From positions 3,470,201 through 3,534,200 of the forward strand of contig NW_024104420.1 in NCBI RefSeq assembly GCF_003945595.2: a DNA stretch of 64,000 nucleotides. Reading direction: 5' to 3'. This document shows, piece after piece, positions 14,710 to 26,350 of this stretch (position 1 is its first letter; each line of letters opens with the position of its first letter). The notes under the pieces were generated by a model. The model did no database searches. It was not told the DNA's origin and saw only the letters and a program-made list of their open reading frames with translations. The stretch is from Pipra filicauda (taxonomy: Eukaryota; Chordata; Aves; Passeriformes; Pipridae). The translations under genes and the position numbers were made by a program.

Positions 14710-17120
14710 AGTCAATTAAAAATTAACTGTGGAAATGAGATAGAGCAACTTCTTATTCTATTTCATAATATTTATGGAAATGTTAGAAACAAGTAAATGT
14801 GAGTTATTAACCTGTGGGTTTCTTTAAGCTTCTACAGAGAATTTTTTTAAAATGGTTTTAGAGAACTCTATGAACACAATCTTACAAAGCCCATTTAAAA
14901 CATGATGCAAAGTAAATTTAAATGTTTAGAACCGCAGACCAATGCAGTTCATAACAAAAGCTGAATTTTGCCTTCCTGACTTCTTACCCCTTCCAAAAGC
15001 ACCACCTTCGCAGCTGAAACCATACAACTACTAATATCAGTATTTGCAGAACCTACATCTAACATCTGATATACTTGAGCCTAAGTAATGGAAGCATCAA
15101 ACCCTTCAATATGCAATCACTTGGTAAATATGCTCAATCCTATCCCTGGAGCTTTTTGCAGATAACAGTGAATTAGTGCCAGACACCTGAGCCAGTGATC
15201 TTCACTCTCTGTCTTCCACTACTAATAGCTGATAAATCTGCTTTGTTGAGAAGAAGTGAAAAGCAATCAGCGCAGGACACCTCCATGTGAAATATTTATT
15301 TGGGCGGCAAAAGCTATCACTGCCACTGAAACTGAGTGACAGCAAACCAGGGCACTACCTTGGCCAGTGTATGGGATAAATACAGGAACTAAGGTTTATG
15401 TTCATAAGATTGAAACATTCAATCAATTTCATTGTAAACTCAATCCCCCAAGTAGGTTTATATGGGATCCTAGGTGGGAGTTTTTCGGGCTCCAAATACT
15501 GCTGTATCTGATCTAATAAACTACCCAAGAAAATGTATCAATACCGAAGAACTGAGTAATACAGCTCAGAAGAGAGTTTAGTTTGTCTGTAGACACCTGA
15601 GTCACAAAAAATGGTAGTGAAACAAAACATTGATGCATCAAATATGTAAATGATTATATTACAATTATAGAACTCATTGCAAAGGATTAAAGACATAACT
15701 GGCAGAGTTCCTGCCAGTTAAATCTAATCTCCAGCAACACATCAGCTGTAGCTTGGCTTGTCTTGTTAGGTAAACAAAATGTGTCTTGACTGTCATTGCC
15801 ATAAAATATTAATGCACTGGAAGTCTCTAACCCTTGCTAAGCATAAGGCCTATTATCACACTTAAGAGCAAAGCAATCTAATAAATCGCTGGCTGTATAA
15901 AAACTAAGTCAGCTGGCAGAGACAGTCATCTCCCTAAGGGATAGTAAGAGAGTAATCTTCAGCTACAGCAGCTGCAGTTCCAGAGAAATTATGTTTCTGC
16001 CGCTCAGTAGAAATACATTTGTGCTGAATTCTCTTATTTGAACTCTAATGGAATCATTGGGAGTATCCATACGTTATCTAAAACACAAAATGAACTAACA
16101 AAAACATCTATGACATAGGTTTACTATAGGCATAATTTTTTTATTATTGTGCTTGGTCTTTGTTTCTTTTAGTTACATCCAAAGAAAAGCTGAACTGGAT
16201 GTTTCTAATACACATTTTCCAGCAACATCAAACTCATACATAAATAATCTTCTGTGTTTACTGAGCACTGAGACGATGTCCTTAATTGAAAACAACTTAC
16301 TTGTTTGGCATTGGAATGAGGTCCTTGAGGCTGTATTTAACCATAAACACAATATTGTCATATACTTTGTAACAGAACAGATAACATCATGATTATGTTA
16401 TTTTTATGGTGTACTTAGGGAACATACTGTGTGATTCAAGAGAAACAAATCACCAGAGACATACAAGACTGCGCATACAAAAAATAGTTAACAGAAAAAA
16501 TCCCTTTGCCAGAATATTATCAACATTATTTATTTGTTATGTCTAGTATTAGTAGGGAATTAATACGCCCTCAAAATGGACCGGAACAACCCTTAAATAG
16601 TAAGAATTATGTCTTTAGACAATACTAAAAGATTTCATATGAGGAATGTATGCTGAAAAAAGCATGTTAAAATATGCTATAAGCAAAAGTTGGTTGTTCC
16701 TGAAAAAGGTCTTGATACTTTATGTGACAAAATAAATTCTTTTATACTGTGCTTGATTGTACATTTTCCATTCAATTCTATTTTAAGTGAATATTAATAA
16801 CCTAGAGGGTGAACAGTATAGATTTTTTTAGCGTAAATTTTATGAAACCAAAATCTTTTTTTCTTGAGTACTGGATTCTATCTATTTGGTTCCACACAAA
16901 ACTGTGGAATAGTTGAATCTGAAAAGGACATGGGAAATTCAAGCCCTACTTAAAGCACTGTCAATTAAGTCAATGTAGTGGTTTGATCCTGGCTGGACAC
17001 CAGGTACCAACCAAAGCCACTCTCTCACTCCCCTCTGCAACCAGACAGAGGAGAGAGAAAACGAGGAAGCATTCACGAGCTGAGATAAGGACCAGGAGAG
17101 ATCACTTACTGATCACTGTC

Positions 17121-17785
17121 TGTCCTAGTTAGAACAGCTGGGACCAGTTCATCACTGTATGGGTGTAACCCAAAACTGTGTATTCTGTAGCCTTCCATGC
17201 CATTTCCCAGAAACAGTTATCAATAGACCATTTACACCATCTGCCCAGAGCAGCCTGACTCCTCAGGTTATAAACTAAGTATTAAGAGGCCTGCGAGATA
17301 GGAGGATGCTCCTGTCCTCACACCCATTGTGGAACTCCCCACCCTGAGGGAGGTAGTGGAAATTCCTCCCTGAACTGGAAGATATATAATCTTGGAGTCT
17401 TGAGACTTTTTTACTACTCATGGGATCCAGAGGAAGACTGCAGATCACAGCTCTCAACCAAACTGCAGATCACCACTCTCAACCAGACTGCAACCACCAC
17501 TTTTCAACCAGACTGCATTCACCACTCTTGACCAGACTGCAACAGCACTCTCACCAACAGGTTTTTTCCCTCTCCTTTTACTTTGGACTCAGGGGGCCCA
17601 ATGAACACCACTCTGTTCATGCCTCAGGGTGCTGGGTTATACATCTGAGTTTTGTGGGTTAAAACTAATTGTTTGTCTGTATAATCGTATTTATTGTATT
17701 ATTTTATTAAATTGTTGTTCTGATTTATAATCTCTCCTTTGAGTTGAGTTCATTTCCCCTGCTGGTTTACCTTTAAACCAGCACA
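17121..17785 (+). mobile_element. Nested solo LTR (665 bp) with 5-bp target duplication CTGTC
   Basis: The element begins TGTCCTAGTT and ends AACCAGCACA, so its ends are imperfect inverted repeats with the TG...CA signature of retroviral LTRs. CTGTC lies directly before (17116-17120) and after (17786-17790). A TATA-like ATATATAA near 17384 and an ATTAAA near 17704 suggest plus-strand transcription. It interrupts the older minus-strand LTR, whose two halves continue exactly on either side. It contains a 25-bp tandem array and, near its 3' end, a perfect 9-bp stem with a 4-nt loop (17761-17782). Confidence 0.82.
17441..17555 (+). repeat. 25-bp tandem repeat inside the nested LTR
   Basis: About 4.5 units resembling CAGATCACCACTCTCAACCA followed by GACTG run head to tail: 17441-17465, 17466-17490, 17491-17515, 17516-17539 and a partial unit after that. 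Units differ by a few substitutions, and one is a base shorter. Such arrays are common in U3/R parts of LTRs and can vary in copy number between insertions. Confidence 0.85.
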
Positions 17786-18680
17786 CTGTCACAGGCAAAA
17801 CAGATTGCAAATGGGGATATTAATTAAATTTATTACTAACAGAATCAGAGAAGGAGAATGAGAAGTAAAATAAATATTAAAAACACCTTCCCCCCACCCC
17901 TCCCTCCTTCCCAACTCTATTTCCTCCCCTCCAGCAGTGCAGGGAGATGGGAAAAGGAGGTTATGGTCAATTGTTGTTTCTACCACTGTCAGGGAGAGGA
18001 GTCTTTCCCTTGCTCCCTGTGGGGTCCCACCCACGGGACACAGTCCTTCATGAAGCTCTCCAGCATGAGTCCATCCCACAGGCAACAGTTCTGCAGAAAC
18101 TGCTGCAGTATGAGTCACTTTTCCACCAGGTACAGTCCTGAAGCACCCAGGAGCACCCAGGCTGTTCCAGCATGGGTCCCCCACAGGGCCACAAGTCCTA
18201 CCAGGAAACCTGCTCCAGTGTGGACTCCTCTCCCCACGGGTCACCAAGTCCCTGTCAGGACCCTGCTCCAGCGTGGGCCTCTCACTGGGTCCCAGCCTCC
18301 TTCAGGCATCCACCTGCTCCACCATGGTCTGCACCAGGGGCTGCAGGGGAACCTCAGCTCCAGCACCTGGAGCACCTCCTGCCCCTCCTCCTGCACTGAC
18401 CTTGGTATCTGCAGAGTTGTATACATGTTCTCATTTTGCTCTTATTTGGCTGCAATTTTCATCTGCCCAATGACTTTTTTTCCTTCTTAAATATGTTATC
18501 CTGGAGGAGCTACTATCGTTCCTGATTGGCTTGGCCTTGGCCAGCGGCATGTTCGTCCTGGAACTGACAGGCATTGGCTCTACTGGACATGAGGAAAGCT
18601 TCTGGCAGCTTCTCACAGGAGCTACCCCTGTAGCCTCCCCACTACAAAGACCTGGCCACAGAAATCTAATACATTAAGAT

Positions 18681-18930
18681 TGTAATGGATCAGGCTGAGA
18701 CGAGTTAATTTCTCTTTAGCAGCCCTCATAGTGCTGTGCTTTGCATTGGTATCTAGAAAGGTGTTGATGACACACCGGTGTTTTGGCTACTGCTGAGCAG
18801 TGCTGGCACAGCATCAGCACAGTCTCTCAATATTTCTTCCTCCCCCCACTGAGGGCAAGATCCTGGGAAGTGACACAACCAGGCCAGCTGACCCAAACTA
18901 ACCAAAGGGATATTCCATTCCAATCTATTC
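18681..18930 (+). mobile_element. Truncated 5' part of another avian ERV LTR
   Basis: The segment starts TGTAATGGATCAGGCTGAGA, runs through GAGTTAATTTCTCTTTAGCAG and a GATGACACACCGGTGTTTTGG stretch. It continues to GACCCAAACTAACCAAAGGG and ATATTCCATTCC. This series matches my memory of a very common avian LTR with a GAGTTAATTTTC motif and a CCAAAGGGATATTCCATACC motif. The downstream TATA and polyadenylation part is missing or too diverged to see. It begins only 7 bp beyond the end of the preceding LTR, so the two insertions are nearly abutting. Confidence 0.65.
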
Positions 18931-19039
18931 CAGTATTTCATTATTCCCATGGTGAATATTTCCCTCTGACATAGTCAGAATTTCCTGTTTTCCAGCTTTT
19001 GACTCTTTCTCCTACCACTCTGCACATTCAAGTCTAACC

Positions 19040-19400
19040 CTAACTAGTCTAATAAGTCTTATTACATCTTCCCTGTTTCCTCCTGTTTGATAAGTGTAAG
19101 CTGCAACAAGGTCTTACCTCAATCTCCTCCCCTGAGCCTGAACAAACCCTAGTTCCCTCAGCCTTCCCCTACACATCACGTGCTCCAGTCCTTGACCATT
19201 CTGGAGGACCTCCACTAGACTCCTTCCACCATGTCAATATCTTTCTTGTAGTAAGGAGCCAAAAAGGACACAGCACTCCAAATATAGTTTCACAAGGACT
19301 GAACCTAGGGGGATAATCATCTAAACTTGCTGGCTGAATTTTTGTTAATACTTCTTCTACACACTAAAACCCACAATTGCTGAAGTCATCCAGGACTTAT
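19040..19400 (-). mobile_element. Old CR1 LINE fragment
   Basis: On the plus strand this reads as the reverse complement of a CR1 3' half. Recognisable phrases are GAGCCTGAACAAACCCTAG, TTCCCTCAGCCTTCCCC, CACGTGCTCCAGTCCTTGA, TAGACTCCTTCCACCATGTCAA and a CACAGCACTCCAAATATAG stretch. It is much more diverged than the other CR1 copies in the window, with many small indels and no open frame, so it is probably an older insertion. Both edges are approximate. Confidence 0.7.
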
Positions 19401-22218
19401 GAGTTTGGAAGTTGTTCAATATTGCTGCAGCATGGACTTCTACAATAATGGTGACTGTCATCTAGTTATAAATTCTCTGTAGGATCTAGTGAGAAAGGCA
19501 AGTGGAAGAACAGAAGCATGTGAACATGCAGTGAGAACTCTGATACACTTATGTAACTAAATATTTAATATTTCCTATTACTGTTCTGTTATATTTTTCC
19601 ATTGTAAACCATGCCTCTTTTACCCTTTTGCAGAAACAGAAAAAATTGTCTTGTTTATTCTTCCATCTGTCTTTTTCCCTTTCTTAGGTCTATCATGATT
19701 TTGGTTTTTTCAGTGACATCCTGATCAGTTCATCAATTTCCAGTGCTGGACATAATTTTAAGTTTTCTGGAAAGGAGCAGAGACTGTAAGAAAACACTAC
19801 TTATCTGCCAGGGATGTCAGCTCATAAAGCCACATGAGAAACTGAGAAAGGTTTGAAACAGAGAAACATAAGTCAAGCAGCTCCTGCATGGCAGTCTTCA
19901 TAAGACTAAAGAGGTATGAGAAGACAGTGAAAGGCAGCAAACTTTAAACTAATAAAAGGAAACACTCCTTTTACAAAACTCCACCTATAGAAATCACTGG
20001 TATAACGTATCACTAGGAATTCGTATCTTAGCAGGTTGCCAAGATTAGGTATTACTGTAATATTAGTTATGATTGCCTACATTTAAAGATCCTTAAGGTT
20101 TCATAACCCAGTGCTCTGCTCTTAGGGAAAAAAAAACTAGTGTGCAAAGTTGCTTAAGCAACCTTAATTGACTCCCTTGTGCACAGGCATTATGATAAAA
20201 TCTTCATGATTACCCACCTACATGATTACTTGCTATTGCCTCAAATACTGGTAATTCCTAGCTTTGAAGTGTTTGCCTTTTCATCCCTAATAACATTTCT
20301 AATTTCCTTCCTTTCTTCTAAATTTGAAAATAAATTTTCAATATGTAAACCCACACTGAGCTTCAGGATGTTCAAACTTAATTCCACGAGATGAGCAGAC
20401 AGTACCTGAACTAATGACATAACTGGCTGCAGTGGGAGATTTTTTCTACTGCTAAATCAACCAGCACAGGAGGGACAGAAGGGACTGTCACTGAGTTTTG
20501 AAATTGTTTCTAACGCCGGACTAGTTAAAACCTCTGGATCTAGGGTCAAGTGCATAACAACAACCGGCCACCCCTGTAAGCTGCAGCAACACTTTTCCCT
20601 GTATTGAAGCTCTGTACCAAGCATTAGCCAGCCCCCCTATTCTGTTTCTCTTCATAGCTCAAGCCTTTTCTTATGCCTGTCCTGAATGCTATGAAATTTT
20701 GTATTACTTCCTGATACTTCCTTCTGACACCCTGCCCCTTACAACAACTCTAGTGTTCCCCAAAGGCCAATAAAAATGTTGCTTTTTGGTTAAGAAGAAA
20801 TTTCCAAGAAGGTTCCCAATCCAATTCTGAATCTTTGGGGTTTTGCTTGTACTGTAAACTGGATACAGAACAAAACATCTCCCTGAGGCTGGTGAAACAT
20901 GACAAAATATTTGGTCTCAGGAGACAGGCAGAGTCAATGTGCCTACACAGGAATGACTGCTGGGATTACCATGCAGTTCAGGTGTGCTGCCTAACATTGC
21001 TCTTGCTGCAGCTGAAATGGTCACAGTGAAGACTGATTCAATGAACTCTCTTCTGCCACAATAGCTGTGCTTTTCTTGGTACTTATTTAAATATGCGGGC
21101 CAGACAAAGGCAGTAAAATATAAATGAGGCAGTAGAGTGATTTGTAATAATACTGTGGATCCACAAATAGCTTTCTCTATTACAGTCCAGTCACAAATCT
21201 TCATATATTTCCTGTCAAGTCAAACCTGTGATTTGCAAGTGATGTTCATTTATTCGTATAGATGCCTACATAGCCAGAAGCGTCAAATTACTAGGCAGCT
21301 TTTTAGTGAAGAGTGGTCTAGAAACAAATAAGAATTCTGTGCTTTCATTGCTGAGCAGTTTTGTCAAGGTTGAGATGCATGAAGCAAGATCCTGATCTTG
21401 TTTAAAGAGGCAAGATAAGCCTAATAAATTGGCAGATTCAGCCTGGAAAAAAAATAAAAAAATCAGAATCTAGCTCATGAAGTCAAAACACTGAACCATT
21501 GCTTAATTACATTTGTTTAAAGTAATAGGAAAACAGTGGCACCTGCCTCCATAAGAAAACAGGAAGGCTAAAAGGATAGATTATTAATGTAACAATCTGC
21601 TAAACTGCTATCTCTGTTAGGCCAGCTAAATGGAATCAATTTTTCAGAGACTTTGTCCTACTCATTAATATTTTCTTTCCATCACATGGAAGAAACCACT
21701 CCCAGATGCATTTTATTCCCCAGAGTATCAGAGATATAATTCTAACGTATCACACTCACTTTCTTTTTCAACCTCTTTTAAAAACAGACCAAATAATGGT
21801 ACAGACTCCTTTAGTGCTCTGAGACCATGCTTATTTTGGGAGTAGATGTTAATGAGGCATAGATGTTTTCTTAAGCATTTACTTACTTACATAACTGCAT
21901 TGGCACTTATGTAACTTATAAGCAGATACGTTTTGTAAAGAAAGAAATTGTCTAAAAGTGATTATTGTCTTATTACTTTCTATACTGTCTCATTGATCAC
22001 AGTGATGAGTTTGTTACAGTTCAGATAAGTTTAAATAAAACTTTATGAATTCTGACAGTTACTGTCAACAGCACAGTTCAGATTCAGAAGACATTTTGCA
22101 CTTGACTAAGGTTCATCTGTTAACTAAATCAACCAGTCATCTAAAAAACCTTCCAAAAGAATGCATGCAAGCTGGTTTTGTGCATCTTTTTTGTAAACAA
22201 GGAGCATCATCTGAACAT
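19401..22218. other. Gene-free AT-rich DNA
   Basis: No recognisable exon, RNA or transposon. The part at 20.51-20.78 kb is slightly richer in G and C and ends in CCAATAAAAATG, a polyadenylation-like motif. No coding capacity or repeat family could be attached to it. Confidence 0.55.
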
Positions 22219-22818
22219 GGAATCATAGAATGATGGTTTGAGTTGGAAGGGGCCTTAAAGATCATCTAGTTCCAATATTCCCATGATAGGCATGGATGCC
22301 ACCCACTAGATCAGGTTGTTCAGGGTCCCATCCAACCTGGCCTGGAATACTTCCAGGCATGAGGCATCCACAACTTCTCTGGCAACCTGTTCCAGTGTCT
22401 TACTACCCTTGTGTAAAGAATTTCTTCCCGACATCTAATCTAAATCACTCCTCTTTTAGTTTCTAACTCTTCCTATCACTATATACCTGTGGAAAAAGCT
22501 CCCTATCTTTTATATCTCCTTCCTTTACATACTGGAAGGCTGCTTTACCATCTCACTGGAGCCTTTTCTTCTCCAGGCTAAACAACCTCATCTCTCTCAG
22601 CCTGTCATAGGAGTGGTTTTCCAGCCCTCTGATTGTCTTTGTGGCCTCCTTTAGACCCATTCTAACAGGCTCACATTCTTCTTAGGTTGGGGACCCCAGA
22701 ACTGAATGCAGTACTCCAGGTGGGGTCTCTGCAGAGCAGAGTATAGGGGCAGAATCACCTTTCTAGACCTCCTGGACAGACTGCTTTTGATGCAGCCCAG
22801 GATGTTTTTTTGGGTTAT
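22219..22818 (-). mobile_element. 5'-truncated CR1 LINE
   Basis: The plus strand begins GGAATCATAGAATGATGG at 22219, the reverse complement of the CR1 3' octamer tail (ATTCTATG). Reading the minus strand from about 22818 gives the end of the CR1 reverse transcriptase, with ILGCIKSS, RKVILPLYSAL and RPHLEYCIQFWGPQ. It then decays into frameshifted sequence and the 3' UTR. The 5' truncation is the usual CR1 outcome. No convincing target duplication is seen. It is a dead copy with no complete ORF. Confidence 0.92.
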
Positions 22819-25800
22819 ACTCTTAACATCTTTTACATACCTTTGCACAAGAAACTGAAAGAGCCTTTGGAATATTTGATGATACTGCTTAAAATCAACA
22901 ACTGGATTTAGAGGGTACAATTGTTGCAAATACTATGATCATCAATCCTCATTCAAAGTGCTTAGTTCCTCAAAAGTCTTTGGTTTTTTGAGAGAATTTT
23001 ATTGATTTCCTCTTATTCCTATTAGAGTTCCTGCTAAGCTTCATCTACTCCTGAACGATTATGTCAACAGTCCTAAACCAGGATAACCTAAGTGCAATGA
23101 TTTGCACTCAAATTTGGATGTTGAAGAGAGATATATCCCTCCTTTAGTGGTATTGTGTAGGCAAGTGGGATTATCCCTTTTTTAATTTAGCATAGTCATA
23201 TATTCACTTCTTACTAGAGATGTCAAATTAACGTCATTGTATTTATTACTGTATTCACCCACTGAATTCCCCATCGTTGGCCAGATTGAGGAACAACTCT
23301 GCTGGTAGTATAGCAGTTAACATGATGAAACAACTCATAGTACTAAGCCCCATGATAGATGGATATCAGCTGCCCAGTAGTAATAGTTTCCTATTCAGTG
23401 GCTTCAGCTATCACTTCTGAAGAAATAGATCATACATTTATTACCTCGTTCCCTCTACCATGCAGTCAGGTAAGGATGTTGCCAAAAGCACTTAAATGCA
23501 TTTCTGCAATCTTGATCCAATATTCCTTATTTCTAGAAAAGAAGTTGAAAAAGTATTTTTTGAATTAGAGCATCTGCACTAAATCTGGGCCACATCTTCA
23601 AAGAACTTTTTGAACATAAGCTGCCTTATTTACGGTAATTCATCTGACTTAATTTTACCTTTAAAGAAGAGGATCAGCTTCTTTCCACCATGAGCCAAGT
23701 AAAGTCAGTCTATTCCAGTTGATATTGCCACAAGACCTGGTGTCTGGAGAAGGTGCCTGACAGTATCCCAGGCATGCAGCACTATGAACCCTATCCTTTC
23801 ATCAAATTCTTTTTATTCTCTGTTACTAACATCTCCTGCTTTCTGGACTACCATGGATGTTACTTGCTGGGCTGTGTCATGAGCATAGCTCATTCATCTA
23901 GAAAATAAGTACAGTATTATCAGTCACAGGAAATAAAATTATTTTCTGTCTTCTCAGCTCCTATCTTCTCAGCTTCTGCCTTCATTGCCTCTCAAGAAGA
24001 TGCTCATTCCCACTGGTAAACACTAAAACCTGTTACATAAAGCATGAATGGTCCTTCTGAAAAAGAAATTTTAATTTTGGTTGCTAATAAGGTGTGGGTC
24101 CTCCAAAATGGACTGCATTAGGTTGAAAGTTTTAGGATCAAATGTTTCGTTGTAGCAGATGTGTCATTTAAAAAATTAATTGATTTGTTTTTTACAGGTA
24201 AGTTTCCCATAGCTAAATTATAAGAATAAATAACTGCTGTTAGTGCTTCAGACAAGTTCAGTCATTAATGCACTGGTAGCACTCCAGGATTGTTATCACT
24301 ACTTGAGCAGAGAGTTACAGTATAAGTCTACCATTCAATGAAGTGGATGAATTACAAAATAAACCAAGAAATGCATTGGTCTATTTCAGCTATTCGGGTG
24401 TCATCCATAGGATTTCAAGGTACTATCATTTTAGGAAATATGAATGACAAAAAATATGAATAGCAAAAAAAATCCCAAACTCCTCAAATTAAGTGTCTTT
24501 ATTTTAGAAATTTAGGATAAATTCCAGAGTCACAAGTGATACTTTGCTTCAAGGAAATGAAGTAGACTTGCAGCAAACCCACTAGAAATTCTGCAGGACT
24601 GTGGCATAAGACCAACAGGCAAAATACAGAATGTAATGCATTTCATAGAAAAGGCAACAATCAGCACTTGGTAATGCTATGATTTTAATGGCAGCTTATA
24701 CTCCCTCACGATTAAGCAGCTGGTATAAATCATACTAGGTTAGAGCCAATTGTGTAGCAGTAAATTTTAAAAAACATTAAATAAACTGACCTGTTTTATG
24801 TATATCACAGTAAGTTAACCTGTATAGTGGTACCATTAGATACAAGTAAATTCCATTTTTCTGGCGTTTACTTCCAGTGATTTTATACAGCCAGATACTG
24901 TGAACATATTGCTAAGACCACTCAGTCTGGCAAAGCCAGTGACTTGTCCGGGTGGAATTAGGCTTGATCCCATTTTTGTGACTTTATGATGCTTTGTTCT
25001 TTTATTGAAACATTTTATTTTATAAGTATCAAAATTAATACTTACCAAACTTCATAAGAGAAACCTCTTCTCCAACAGAATGTGAAGAAGTCATTTGTTG
25101 ACAAAATATTCAGGTTTTCAAATGTTCTCAAGAACAACAAATGCATTATAGGAGCTTTGTGCAGGAAAAAAACCTGTTAAAAATACAATACTCATATAAT
25201 ATACTTCAAGCATAAATCCGCACAATTTTTTCCTGTAATTTTCTCAATTTAATTAAATAGCTTAAGGTGATGGCCTTCTGTCATTTTTCTTGAAAGCTGT
25301 TCAGTGACATGTATGAATCTCAGAAGTGGTATGATAATGCAACACCCTCCTCTCTGAATCCAATTTCACTGCAAATAGCAAGCAATTTCAGAGCAAACAG
25401 CAGGAAAACTCTGTGGATAAAGAATTTTGTATAGTTTCCAAAATTACTTAAGTTGATGAGCCCTTTCCAGGATAAGAAACATTTTTCTACAATCTTTACA
25501 AAGACCTGAAATACTGAGTAATTTAATGATGAGACAGGGCCTAATTTTATGAAATATTGATCTATTGCCTATACTCTGACCAATGAAGCAATTATTTTAC
25601 CACATTGAAAATCTGTTTAAAAAGAAAATAGCATCGTGCCAAAATATCAACATTGAGATTTTAAATCAGTAATTTCTAGTTATTTAAAATTTTGAATATA
25701 ATCATGCTAAATCTAAACCTATTTTGCTCACAAAGGTAGTTTCACACAGTATTGTAATGGAGAAACAGTAGTAAGCTATTCAATGGCAATTGGAATTAGG

Positions 25801-26061
25801 TTTTGGAACTATCAGCACTGAATTAAGAGTTGACACAAAAATTAAACAAAAAAACATTTATGAGAATTTTCAAGTTTTATGCAATTCGTGCAAAAATTAT
25901 CATTTCCTGATTAAATAAAACTAGTTGTCAACTACATATCTCACAGTTACTCAGACTTAATTGTGATGTACGTGCTACTTTTGGCAAAAGACCTGGTGAA
26001 TCATTTTGTCATCTACGAGTCATTGAGAACTTCACTAAGCACAATGGTATGAGAGCTTAAA
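22819..26061. other. Gene-free AT-rich DNA
   Basis: Nothing recognisable is seen on either strand: no exon-like frames with motifs, no RNA gene, no identifiable transposon. Open frames are short and uninformative. Confidence 0.55.
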
Positions 26062-26288
26062 GATGAGATGGTTTGTAGCTCCACACCCATTGACACCCCA
26101 ACGTCCCCCCACATGCATCTCCCGCCACTTTCAGAATGATGAGATGGTTTGTAGCTCCACACCCACTGACACCCCAACATCCCCCCACATGCATCTCCCG
26201 CCACTTTCAGAATGATGAGATGGTTTGTAGCTCCACACCCACTGACACCCCAACATCCCCCCACATGCATCTCCCGCCACTTTCAGAT
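26062..26288. repeat. 76-bp minisatellite, three copies
   Basis: Units start GATGAGATGGTTTGTAGC at 26062, 26138 and 26214, a period of 76 bp. Copies 2 and 3 are identical except at the very end. Copy 1 differs from them at two positions, C versus T in CCCAYTGAC and G versus A in AACRTCC. The unit is much richer in C than its surroundings (CCCCAACATCCCCCCACATG). It has no stop codon in several frames, so long repetitive frames appear on both strands. They are artefacts of the repeat. Near-identity indicates recent expansion. Confidence 0.97.
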
Positions 26289-26350
26289 TGGATCATTTCC
26301 TCAAGGAAATCTGAGGAGAGAATACAGTTCCAGGTTTGTTTCTTAGCTTG

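Larger units (their letters stand above)
3471..16969. other. Gene-free AT-rich DNA with low-complexity runs
   Basis: About 13.5 kb without a recognisable gene, RNA or transposon. It holds A-runs (for example about 11389-11405) and an A/C-rich low-complexity block near 14.65 kb. One acceptor-like site occurs at 5460. Very old repeats too diverged to recognise by eye, or conserved non-coding elements, may be present. Those need genome alignment to detect. Confidence 0.55.
16970..18673 (-). mobile_element. Solo LTR of an avian endogenous retrovirus, split by a nested LTR
   Basis: On the minus strand the element begins TGTATTAGATTT at 18673 and ends CCACTACA at 16974. It carries the body common in bird genomes: a TTTAAGAAGG-A motif, then a GC-rich tract of repeated GCTCCAG/TGGGTCC-type phrases, then GATCTCTCCTGGTCCTTATCTCAGC. 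Removing the nested insertion at 17121-17785 and one copy of its target repeat leaves about 1.03 kb, a plausible solo LTR. TTAAG occurs immediately after 18673 and again at 16965-16969. That matches a 5-bp target duplication if the element has four extra bases (TCAA) at one end. No gag, pol or env is attached. I recall this family as a widespread avian ERV LTR but do not assign a subfamily name. Confidence 0.75.

Noticed and set aside
17789..18490. Overlapping long frames on both strands (150-210 codons)
   Set aside because: They lie wholly inside a GC-rich LTR, contain no retroviral domain, and are open on both strands because of base composition.
22219..22818. Target duplication around the 22-kb CR1
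   Set aside because: Only AACAT-like short matches occur near the edges, which is not above chance.
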